NCBI GenBank assembly: GCA_034429215.1
Contig: DAOUGI010000009.1
Coordinates: 62,001 to 126,000, forward strand
Direction of reading: 5' to 3'
Origin: JAFGOG01 sp034429215
GTDB lineage: Bacteria; Chloroflexota; Anaerolineae; JAAYZQ01
DNA length: 64,000 nucleotides
Shown here: piece by piece, positions 16,790 to 24,247 of the stretch
How positions within the stretch are numbered: position 1 is the stretch's first letter
Layout: every line of letters begins with the position of its first letter
The notes under the pieces: generated by a model
What the model saw: the letters and a program-made list of their open reading frames with translations, nothing else
Told to the model about the DNA's origin: nothing
The model's database searches: none
Translations under genes and position numbers: made by a program

Positions 16790-18157
16790 TCAATCCGTTC
16801 CCTGAGGGGGATTTCCAGATCCAAAGATGTCGCCCATGACTTCAGGTGCATAGGCGGCGACCAGCTCGGGCGTGATGGCATTTGCTCGGATGATGTCGGT
16901 GTACAACTGCGCGCTGCGGCGCGGCCTGCGCACTTGGGTCTGCTCGTCGAGAGCAATTAGACCGAAACGCAATGCCCAACCCTCGGCCCACTCGAAATTG
17001 TCGGTAAGCGACCAGTGGTAATACCCTCGCACATCCACACCCTCGGCAATGGCGCGCTGCACCTGGGCCAGGTGGGTGAGCAGGTAACGGGGCCGTTGGT
17101 CGTCGTCGGCATCGGGCAGCCCGTTCTCAGTAACATAGATCGGCTTGCCCAGGGCGGCCACCCGCTTGAGCACGCGGTAGATCCCCTCGGGATATATCTC
17201 GCCGTACGGGCCCGCACGCCCACTGTCGCTGACCTCCCTGCCGGGCGTGAGCTGGAGAAATTGCCGCTGCGGACTCACCCGCTGTCGCGTATAGTAGTTG
17301 ACGCCCCAAAAGTCAACGCTGTCGATCAGCGGGGAATAGGTGGTGCTGAGGGGGAACCTCAGCCTGCCGTCGCTTACCGACCGAAAGACGATTTCGTGAA
17401 AGATGTAATCCACCAGATTGGCAGCGAGGACGGAAGGGCGGCCGGCGGGGTCCAGCGGCTCAAGGGCAATCATGTTGAGGACCAGCCCCACTTGGGCGCT
17501 TCCGTCGAGGGCCTTGATGGCGCGGTAGGCTGCGGCATGGGCCTGGATCTGGTGGCTCAGCACCTGGAAGCAGTGGCGCGGGCTTTTCTCACCCGGTGCG
17601 TGCACGCCCAGCAGGTAGCCCAGCGTGGCATACACGTTCGGCTCGTTGATCGTGCACCACAGCTTGACCAGGTCGCCCAACTGCTCGACGACATGCCGGA
17701 CAAATCGCCGGAAATGGCCGACGATCGCCCGGCTGCGCCAGCCACCCTGAACGGCCAGCCACAGGGGTGAGCTAAAGTGAAACAGGGTTACCATCGGTTC
17801 GATGCCTCGCCGGTGCAGGCCGGTCAGCATCTCCCGATAGCGGGCAATGGCCGCCGGATCGAATCTGCCTTCTTCCGGCTCGATGCGGCTCCACTCGACC
17901 GACAGGCGGTGGGTGTTGTGCCCCATGTTGGCCATAAGATCAAAATCGGGCTCGGCGTTGCGCCACCAATCACACGCTAGCCCGCTGAGGTCACCATGCC
18001 AGATTGTGCCCGGCTTGTGCTCGAATGCCCACCAGTCGTTGTTGATGTTATCACCCTCCACCTGGTGGGCTGCGGTGGCGGCGCCCCACAAGAATCGGTC
18101 CGGGAAAGACAGTTTTCCGGTCTCCTGACGGAGGTCTCCGCTGACTATTCCGGCCAC
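16790..18157 (-). CDS. GH1 family beta-glucosidase
   Basis: This 455-residue protein is a glycoside hydrolase family 1 enzyme. The N-terminal signature is FPDRFLWGAATAAHQVEG, the acid/base Glu is in CTINEPNVYA and the nucleophile Glu is in IYVTENGLPD. The W-rich end WSLTDNFEWAEGW is the usual aglycone site. It should cleave beta-linked glucosides or related sugars and has no signal peptide, so it is cytoplasmic. The GTG at 18157 lies within the last codons of the ABC permease gene, which suggests translational coupling. A later in-frame start is possible, since the first 16 residues are not part of the fold. Confidence 0.94.
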   Translation of the reverse strand: MAGIVSGDLRQETGKLSFPDRFLWGAATAAHQVEGDNINNDWWAFEHKPGTIWHGDLSGLACDWWRNAEPDFDLMANMGHNTHRLSVEWSRIEPEEGRFDPAAIARYREMLTGLHRRGIEPMVTLFHFSSPLWLAVQGGWRSRAIVGHFRRFVRHVVEQLGDLVKLWCTINEPNVYATLGYLLGVHAPGEKSPRHCFQVLSHQIQAHAAAYRAIKALDGSAQVGLVLNMIALEPLDPAGRPSVLAANLVDYIFHEIVFRSVSDGRLRFPLSTTYSPLIDSVDFWGVNYYTRQRVSPQRQFLQLTPGREVSDSGRAGPYGEIYPEGIYRVLKRVAALGKPIYVTENGLPDADDDQRPRYLLTHLAQVQRAIAEGVDVRGYYHWSLTDNFEWAEGWALRFGLIALDEQTQVRRPRRSAQLYTDIIRANAITPELVAAYAPEVMGDIFGSGNPPQGTD

Positions 18158-18864
18158 AGAAGGTCCTTGTGCTTAAACTGTGCTGCCGATAAGGCAAAGA
18201 GGATGAAAGCATACACTACCGTCACAACCCATGCCAGCAGGTATGAGCCATCGTGGCGGCTGGCTGAAGCCTGAGCCAGCAGCGTCGCCATCGGCCACAG
18301 CACAAACCCCGCCGCCCGGCTCAGCCACTGCAGGCCACGTTCCTCCAGGAACGAGCGCCGATCGTTGGCGATCAACAGCCCTGTGACCAACACATAGCCC
18401 ACCATGTTTGAGCCATCCCGGCTGACGAGTGACGACAACGGAAGGGCCAGGGTGGCCATGAACAGCCACAAGGCCAGCCAGGTCGGTATGATCCACAGCG
18501 CCGAGGGGAAATCCAGGGTGAGCTTGCGCTGGAGCAAAGCAGCCTCGGTCATCAGTAAGGCGATGACGGCCGTCACGGCCAGGCTGCCGGCTACTATCGC
18601 AGCCAACAGCTCGCTGCGGCGGTGCAGACGGGCGGCGAGTGGATAGAACGACGCCCGGTTGGCGCACCCGGTCAGCAGCAGTGCCGTCAACAGGGCGATC
18701 GCCCCTAGACCTACGCCGGCAACGGTGATAAACTGGGCTTGATCCATGCCATACTGAAAAGCAATGGCGTAGAAGGTGAATCCGGCGGCCACCGGCACAA
18801 GGCCGGCCAGCGACCGGAACATGTCGCGGATCAGGAATAGGCTCAGGGTGTAGATGCGCGTCAC
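18145..18864 (-). CDS. ABC-2 type transporter permease
   Basis: This 239-residue protein has six hydrophobic segments and no signal peptide or extracellular domain, typical of an ABC-2 permease. It is the partner of the ATPase encoded just upstream, whose stop overlaps its start by 4 bases. The substrate is not predictable. Its last codons contain the GTG start of the beta-glucosidase gene, but that does not show that the transporter moves sugars, because ABC-2 systems usually export. Confidence 0.85.
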   Translation of the reverse strand: MTRIYTLSLFLIRDMFRSLAGLVPVAAGFTFYAIAFQYGMDQAQFITVAGVGLGAIALLTALLLTGCANRASFYPLAARLHRRSELLAAIVAGSLAVTAVIALLMTEAALLQRKLTLDFPSALWIIPTWLALWLFMATLALPLSSLVSRDGSNMVGYVLVTGLLIANDRRSFLEERGLQWLSRAAGFVLWPMATLLAQASASRHDGSYLLAWVVTVVYAFILFALSAAQFKHKDLLWPE

Positions 18865-19817
18865 GAGGATCCCCCCTTGGGGAATTGCGCCGGACCGGTC
18901 ACTCTTAGGTAGATCTCTTCCAAGCTTGGCGGTTGCTCGTGGTGCGAGTCAAGTCCCTGAATGTCGACGCCGGCATCGAGGAGAAGGCGCAGGACCTGAG
19001 CTTTGAGTGACTGCGCTTCACCGAGATCCTGGTCAGGGGGAGGAGCCAGCATCACCTGGCCATCGCCCACAGCAATGCCGGGCGACAAGGCGGCCAAGCG
19101 AGCGGATAGGTCAGCCGGCAGGGGACTGGTGGTGATGACGATCTCGGTTCGTGCAGAGCGATCGCCGAGGGAGTGGGCTCCAAGCATTTCGGGCAGCGGA
19201 CCGGCGTGCAACAACTTGCCCTGCTTTAGAACGGCGACATGGGTGCATATGCGCGTTACCTCGTCCAGGTTATGGCTGGAAAGAAAGACGGTCTTGCCTG
19301 CCAGGTGCAATGCCACGATCTGATCGCGCATAAACTTCTGAGCGGCCGGATCGAGTCCCAACACCGGCTCGTCCAGCATGATCAGGTCCGGATTGCCCAG
19401 CAGAACTTGGGCCAGTCCTACTCGTTGGAGGGTCCCTCGCGATAGTACACCCAGGCGCCGCCCGGCGAACTCTTCCAACCCCAACTGGCCCAGCAGCCGG
19501 TCTATGTCACGGCCGAGGAGCTTGCCGGTCAGTCCGCTGAGGTGCCCCAGCACGCTCAAATAATCGCGAACGGTGAAACGGGTGGGGTAGAAGGCGTGCT
19601 CCGACAGGTAGCCGATCCGAGCTGTGCCAAGCCCGCCCCGGTCGATCTGTCCTGCCTCGGGGAAAATAAAGCCCATGACCAGCTTCAAGAAGGTGGTCTT
19701 GCCGGAACCGTTTGGTCCCAAGAGGCCGAAAACGGTCCCGGCAGGGACGTCCAGTGACAGGCGGTCAAGCGCAAGCGTGGAGCCATAGCGCTTGGTGAGC
19801 TCGCTAGCGCGCAGCAT
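18861..19817 (-). CDS. ABC transporter ATP-binding protein
   Basis: This 318-residue ATPase has Walker A in GLLGPNGSGKTTFLKL, Walker B in LIMLDEPVLGLDP and the switch His in VFLSSHNLDEV. The signature motif is degenerate, LSRGTLQRV in place of LSGGQ. A C-terminal extension of about 95 residues follows the core (from EIVITTSPLPADLSARL), as in exporters of the CcmA/NatA type. It pairs with the ABC-2 permease whose gene overlaps its end. The gene starts at ATG 17 bases after the dehydrogenase gene. Confidence 0.93.
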   Translation of the reverse strand: MLRASELTKRYGSTLALDRLSLDVPAGTVFGLLGPNGSGKTTFLKLVMGFIFPEAGQIDRGGLGTARIGYLSEHAFYPTRFTVRDYLSVLGHLSGLTGKLLGRDIDRLLGQLGLEEFAGRRLGVLSRGTLQRVGLAQVLLGNPDLIMLDEPVLGLDPAAQKFMRDQIVALHLAGKTVFLSSHNLDEVTRICTHVAVLKQGKLLHAGPLPEMLGAHSLGDRSARTEIVITTSPLPADLSARLAALSPGIAVGDGQVMLAPPPDQDLGEAQSLKAQVLRLLLDAGVDIQGLDSHHEQPPSLEEIYLRVTGPAQFPKGGSS

Positions 19818-19834
19818 ATAGACGATCGGCTCCC

Positions 19835-20686
19835 CTACCTATAATCGTAAAAGCCTCTGCCGGCTTTGCGACCCAGTTGCCCGGCCAGCACCATCCGGCG
19901 CAGCAGCGGCGGCGCCGCATAGCGCGCATCTTTGTACTCTTCGAACATCGCATCGGCGATGAACAGGCACGTATCAAGCCCAACAAAGTCGAGCAGTGTC
20001 AACGGCCCCATCGGGTGGTTCAGGCCCAGCTTGATCGCCGTGTCAATGTCCTCTTTGGTCGCCAGACCCTCCTCGTAGACCCGCACTGCGTCCAGGACGT
20101 AGGGAATTAGCAGGCGGTTCACGATAAAGCCAGGCGTATCCTTGGCCGTGACCATCGTCTTGCCCAGGGAAGCGCCGAACTGATACACAGTAGCCATTGT
20201 CTCGTCGCTAGTAAGGATGGTGCGCACAAATTCTATGAGCGGCATCACCGGCACCGGATTGAAAAAGTGGATGCCCAAGACCTTGTCCCCTCGTTTGGTG
20301 ACACTGGCCATTTCGGTGATGCACAGCGACGATGTATTGCTGGCCAGGATGGCGTGCGGCGGCAGAACCCCGTCTAGCCTGGCAAAGAGCTCCTTCTTGA
20401 TCGCCATATTTTCGATCACAGCTTCGATCGCCAGGTCGCAGTCGGCAAAATCGGCCAAGTCCAGCGTGTCGCTCAAGTGCGCCAGCGCCTGGTCGCACTG
20501 CTCTTGCGTCGCCTTGCCCCGTGTGACTGCCTTGTTGAGCGAATCACGGAGCCTGGCCATCCCTTTCTGCAATAGCTCGGCATTTGCCTCTGTGACCACG
20601 ACGTCGTACCCGGCACGGGCACACACCTCCGCGATGCCCGAGCCCATCAGACCACAACCTACCACTCCGACGCGATTGATCTCCAT
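19835..20686 (-). CDS. hbd: 3-hydroxybutyryl-CoA dehydrogenase
   Basis: This 283-residue NAD-dependent enzyme oxidises or forms 3-hydroxyacyl-CoA. The Rossmann motif is VGVVGCGLMGSGIAEVCARAG, followed by the acidic residue in VVVTEAN that favours NAD. The catalytic His is in GIHFFNPVPVMPLIE. The C-terminal helical domain is signed by DTPGFIVNRLLIPY and LGLNHPMGPLTLLDFVG. Length and motifs match the single-domain short-chain Hbd family rather than the FadB fusion. An AGGAGGAATCA site precedes the ATG. It lies upstream of the ABC pair, but no other fatty-acid gene is nearby. Confidence 0.94.
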   Translation of the reverse strand: MEINRVGVVGCGLMGSGIAEVCARAGYDVVVTEANAELLQKGMARLRDSLNKAVTRGKATQEQCDQALAHLSDTLDLADFADCDLAIEAVIENMAIKKELFARLDGVLPPHAILASNTSSLCITEMASVTKRGDKVLGIHFFNPVPVMPLIEFVRTILTSDETMATVYQFGASLGKTMVTAKDTPGFIVNRLLIPYVLDAVRVYEEGLATKEDIDTAIKLGLNHPMGPLTLLDFVGLDTCLFIADAMFEEYKDARYAAPPLLRRMVLAGQLGRKAGRGFYDYR

Positions 20687-20784
20687 TGATTCCTCCTCGA
20701 AAGTAGACTCCTACCTGACCCTACCCTGTCGCGCTCTGCGCGGCACTGAACAGCGGGCTCCCCCAAGAAAGAGGAACGCTCCTC

Positions 20785-21546
20785 CTAGGAGGATTCGTCA
20801 GTGTCATCCTTGGTGGGGGACCTGTCTTCTTTAGCTCCGCCTCGCTCAGGGTACTGACGCGATGGCCGAGGATCGGATCTCTGTACGCCATGGCTCCATG
20901 GCCGCGAGCTCTCTGACGGGGATCTCCGGCGGTCCTGCATGTCTTGCCCTGAGCGCCCCGAAGCCCGCTCACCGGACCAATTTGGCCGCCCGAAATCGTC
21001 CATCAGTCGCGGTCGCCATTCCGTGCTCTTGGCTAGCTCACGAGGATCCCTTCCCTCCAGGCGAGAGGATGGGGCAGCCGTCTCGGCATAATCCGGTTCC
21101 TTGAGAGTCAGCGGGATCTTGAGCACCGCCATGACCGCCTCCGTGCGCCACAGCTTGGCAGCATCGATCTCGCCCAGATCGAACAGCAACTGCCGCAGTT
21201 CTGGATCGACCGCCATTTGCCTGTCGGCCAGCTGCATCTTGTACCACGAAGCTGCCCGGCTCAATCCATCGTGGATGAAGCGCAACTTGGATTCCGTGTC
21301 AACTCGACTGGCGGCGTGGTCCAGGAGCTTTTCGTCGAGTTCCAGTTCCTGGGCGGCCACATCCAACCGTCGTAGATAACTGGCCAACGGCCCGATCGCT
21401 ATCTGATAAGCCTGCAACAGCGATTTGAGCAGCTCGGTCATCACGGCCTGATGCTCCGACTCTAAATAGTCCTCAAAGATCTTGATATAAGTCAACTTGT
21501 ATCGCAGGTTGCGCGACAGGCGGATGACCACAATAGATTCCGGCAT
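20785..21546 (-). CDS. Protein of unknown function with helical core and disordered tail
   Basis: I do not recognise this 253-residue protein. Residues 1-150 are predicted mostly helical and charged (LRYKLTYIKIFEDYLESE, ELELDEKLLDHAAS), with regular Leu spacing like a helical bundle. From about residue 165 the chain is rich in Arg, Ser, Pro, Asp and Gly (RSGQDMQDRRRSPSESSR) and is surely disordered. No membrane segment, signal peptide or metal motif is visible. It is a lone gene between the dehydrogenase and a 271-base non-coding stretch. Its stop codon overlaps a 14-base perfect palindrome (20780-20793). Confidence 0.65.
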   Translation of the reverse strand: MPESIVVIRLSRNLRYKLTYIKIFEDYLESEHQAVMTELLKSLLQAYQIAIGPLASYLRRLDVAAQELELDEKLLDHAASRVDTESKLRFIHDGLSRAASWYKMQLADRQMAVDPELRQLLFDLGEIDAAKLWRTEAVMAVLKIPLTLKEPDYAETAAPSSRLEGRDPRELAKSTEWRPRLMDDFGRPNWSGERASGRSGQDMQDRRRSPSESSRPWSHGVQRSDPRPSRQYPERGGAKEDRSPTKDDTDESS

Positions 21547-21629
21547 TACTTCCCCTCTCTAATCGTAGGGTGATCGTATACTTGTCGTCCAGCACTACAC
21601 ACACTTTTATGGTATGCTCTATATCGAGC

Positions 21630-21790
21630 AACTGGCATGGTTCATGGCGGGCGAGCGTCATCCTCACGGGAGCCCCGCGAGGGCGGGAGCGAACCGGTGA
21701 GGTCAACTATGAGCCATGCCATGAAATCTCTTCTTCTCCTCCTTTTTTAGGAGAGCTAAGGGTTGGGCCGCCCTTGGCTCTCTCTGTTTT
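21630..21790 (+). ncRNA. Possible structured small RNA with terminator
   Basis: The 271-base gap between the two genes here is not empty. TGGCATGGTTCAT (21633-21645) pairs with ATGAGCCATGCCA (21709-21721), which with the next two pairs makes about 15 bp including G-U. Inside it CCTCAC (21662-21667) pairs with GTGAGG (21697-21702), and inside that CCCGC (21674-21678) pairs with GCGGG (21683-21687). A separate 12-bp hairpin (21751-21762 with 21771-21782) followed by CTGTTTT reads as a terminator on the plus strand. An extended -10 (TGGTATGCT, 21610-21618) lies just upstream. No known RNA family is recognised. The stems also form on the minus strand, so the strand is not certain. Confidence 0.35.
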
Positions 21791-21817
21791 GGGCGGAATC
21801 TCTTCGGAGGCAGGGTA

Positions 21818-22144
21818 TCACTCCCGTTTGAACCATTGTAGCAGCTTCATTACCATCCCGACATTGCCTGTAACTTTGATCTTGCCGCCCATGAACGCCG
21901 GAATGGGATCGAGCTGCCCCTTGGTCAGGGCTACATAGTCGTTGGCATCCATCGTGACCGTCACGTCAGGTTGGGGAATGGCCTCTTCCCTGACCTGACA
22001 CTTGCCGTCGGCCACATCCACAATCCACTTGCCGCCATCTTTACCCGTCAGGTCGAGCTGGATCAGTGCCTTGGCATTGCCAGCTTTTTCGGGTAGAAAC
22101 GCGCCCGGCATCGCCTCAAAGATCTTTTGCACCTCGGATGACAT
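21818..22144 (-). CDS. SCP2 sterol-carrier domain protein
   Basis: This is a 108-residue single SCP2-like domain. The typical pattern is visible in ALIQLDLTGKDGGKWIVDVADG, DVTVTMDANDYVALTKGQLDP and AFMGGKIKVTGNVGMVMKL. The family binds lipids or acyl-CoA in a hydrophobic pocket, and as a stand-alone domain its role is unknown. It has its own promoter (22229-22257) and a GGGGG-type ribosome binding site before the ATG, so it is probably made as a single-gene transcript. The presence of the isoprenoid cluster 13 kb away is suggestive but not evidence of a link. Confidence 0.9.
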   Translation of the reverse strand: MSSEVQKIFEAMPGAFLPEKAGNAKALIQLDLTGKDGGKWIVDVADGKCQVREEAIPQPDVTVTMDANDYVALTKGQLDPIPAFMGGKIKVTGNVGMVMKLLQWFKRE

Positions 22145-22228
22145 AATACGCCCCCTTAACGATGTCAGTAAGCTAGAGGCCCGGCTATCCTGCTTGATGA
22201 ACCGGGTATGTTGGATCCCCGTCGGGAG

Positions 22229-22257
22229 AGTATAGCACAGGGAGCCAAGTCCGTCAA
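22229..22257 (-). promoter_or_regulatory. Sigma70-type promoter of the SCP2 gene
   Basis: On the minus strand TTGACG (22257-22252), a 17-base spacer and TATACT (22234-22229) form a near-consensus promoter. The leader is about 80 bases. It sits right behind the stop of the lipoprotein gene. Confidence 0.75.
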
Positions 22258-22276
22258 AACAGAGAAGTGACAGGTT

Positions 22277-24247
22277 CTATGGTTGGGGGGTGGGGATGCC
22301 CTTGCTGAGCATCATCTCGTGGCTCTGCGCTCTGTCGAGCGCGGCCTTCCAGCCGACATATTGGTCTAGCTTTTCCGGTGAATAGATCTGGCGCATCGCA
22401 TCCCACCAGATCAGATCATCGGTTCGCTCATAGTGCCAATACTCGGTGCCGTTGCTGTCGGTGTTCCAGTGGTAATCCCCTTCGATGGCGTAAGCCGCGA
22501 TCCGTTCCCATCCGTGGCGTTTGGCGATTTCGGTCACATCCACGTAATAGCCAGCAGGGATTGGAAGGCGCTTGCCCCCGGCATCGTAGGCTTTTGGCTC
22601 TTCTGCTTGGACGATGTGCCACCAATACCGCCAGGGGTTGTCTTTCAGCGGCTCGCCCTGCGAGCCGTCCTGGCGGGCAGAGCGCAGGTACATACGCCAG
22701 GTAACGATGCCTCCGAAATCCTCACGGGCCAGGAGCATCTGATCGACGCCGTCCACTTTGTACTCCAGCGGCAGGTCGAGGGCACGGCCGGTTTTGTGCC
22801 AGCTCAGATAGCCATAGTCATAGGCGTACATCGCTTTGCGGCGAACCTGGTCGATGTTGCGCCACGAGCCGAGCGTCTGGTGTAGGAGATCGTAGCCGCT
22901 GGCGTCGATTAGCGCTTGCTGCCAGGCAACCAGGGAAGGCGACACCAGCTCGTTGACCAGGATCGGCTGGTCGGCGGCCAAGATGCTGGGCATCTCGACG
23001 ACTTGAGCCAGCGTGTCTGGCGCCAGGGTGGGCGATGGCGTCGGTGTCTGTGGCGCCGGCGGCAGTTGGGCCAGCAGTCGCTCAAAAGAGACAACCTGGG
23101 CGGGAGCCGGCGCAGGGTGGCGATCGTCCAAGCCGGTTTCGGTCAGCCGCACCGGCTTGTCCTCTGCTTGGTGGTAGAGGCGATAGTCGCCCGGGCGATA
23201 GGGGTCATATGTCTCAAAGGGTGGGCCTGGATCGTAAGCGGCCCACACCAGCCGGCCCTTTGCATCCCAGGCCGGGTCCAGGTCGGGCCAGGGGCTGCCG
23301 GTCAGCCGCTCGGGTGTGCCCGCGGAGATCCCCTGCCCTTCGGTGAGGGGACCCACCGCCGGCATTTGGTAGATCTCGGCGTTGCGGTTGCCGGTTTTGA
23401 CGTCCACGTCGCGCCACGAGACAAAGGCCAGCGATTCGCCGCCTGTGCCGCCCTCATGCGGCGCAGGACTCCAGGCTGGGCTCTCGTCGTCGGCAGCATT
23501 TTGTGTTAGGTTGACCGCATTCCCTCCTGCCGCCGGCATCAAGTAGATCTCTTTGTTGCCGTCGCGCCAGGAGGTGAAGGCGATCGACTGCCCGCCAGGG
23601 CTCCAGGCAGGGCCATAGTCGCCGGCCTTGTCTTCAGTCAGGCGGCGAGGTTGCCCGCCTGCTGCCGGCATGACATAGATCTCGAGGTTACCGTCACGGT
23701 AGCTCTCGAAGGCGATGTGGGTCCCGTCGGGGCTCCAGGCCGGCGCTCCGTCGTAAGCCGGGTTGTTGGTCAGGCGGGTCAGCGCTCCGCTGGTCAGATC
23801 GAGGAGATAGATCTCCCAGTTTCCGTCGCGGTGCGACTCGAAGGCCAAGGCGCCGCCGTCGGGCCGCCATGCCGGGTCGCGGTCCTCGGCCGGGTGACGG
23901 GTCAGGTTGGTCAGCTCACCGCTGCCGGTGTCGAGCAGGTAGATTTCGGCGTTGCCGTCACGGGTTGTTTCAAAGGCGATCAGGCTCACGCCCGGCAATG
24001 GCGTCGGAGTTGGGGTTAGGGTCGGAGTGGGTGTGACAGTAGGTGTTGGTGTGGACGTCTGGGTCGCCGTCGCCGTGGGCGGTGGTGTGACGGTGGGTGT
24101 GGTGGTCTGGGTAAGGGCTATGGCCGATGGCGTCGCGGTTGGCGCCCCGGCGCAACCGGACAACGGCAGTAAGCACAGGACGACGAGCAGCAGGAAACAG
24201 GTGGCAAGCAGCGGGGCAGGATGCACGCGCTCAGGAGTCACTTGCAC
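22277..24247 (-). CDS. Lipoprotein with TolB-like beta-propeller
   Basis: This 656-residue protein starts with a lipoprotein signal (LLPLSGC, lipidated Cys at residue 32). A Thr/Pro-rich linker of about 50 residues follows (TPTPTVTPTPTLTPTPTPLP). About six PD40/TolB propeller repeats then run over roughly residues 90-330, each with a W-S-P-D-G-like end and DGNxEIYLMPAAGG. The remaining 300 residues (from about 385) are a separate domain of unknown family with LGSWRNIDQVRRKAMYAYDYG and W-rich segments (WRYWWHIVQAEEPKAYDAGG). It is probably anchored to the membrane and faces outward. The start is a GTG that overlaps the upstream gene by 17 bases. Confidence 0.85.
   Translation of the reverse strand: MQVTPERVHPAPLLATCFLLLVVLCLLPLSGCAGAPTATPSAIALTQTTTPTVTPPPTATATQTSTPTPTVTPTPTLTPTPTPLPGVSLIAFETTRDGNAEIYLLDTGSGELTNLTRHPAEDRDPAWRPDGGALAFESHRDGNWEIYLLDLTSGALTRLTNNPAYDGAPAWSPDGTHIAFESYRDGNLEIYVMPAAGGQPRRLTEDKAGDYGPAWSPGGQSIAFTSWRDGNKEIYLMPAAGGNAVNLTQNAADDESPAWSPAPHEGGTGGESLAFVSWRDVDVKTGNRNAEIYQMPAVGPLTEGQGISAGTPERLTGSPWPDLDPAWDAKGRLVWAAYDPGPPFETYDPYRPGDYRLYHQAEDKPVRLTETGLDDRHPAPAPAQVVSFERLLAQLPPAPQTPTPSPTLAPDTLAQVVEMPSILAADQPILVNELVSPSLVAWQQALIDASGYDLLHQTLGSWRNIDQVRRKAMYAYDYGYLSWHKTGRALDLPLEYKVDGVDQMLLAREDFGGIVTWRMYLRSARQDGSQGEPLKDNPWRYWWHIVQAEEPKAYDAGGKRLPIPAGYYVDVTEIAKRHGWERIAAYAIEGDYHWNTDSNGTEYWHYERTDDLIWWDAMRQIYSPEKLDQYVGWKAALDRAQSHEMMLSKGIPTPQP

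Noticed and set aside
20780..20793. Perfect 14-base palindrome TCCTCCTAGGAGGA as an operator
   Set aside because: It overlaps the stop codon of the minus-strand unknown gene and is not near a promoter; it may be chance in GC-rich DNA.
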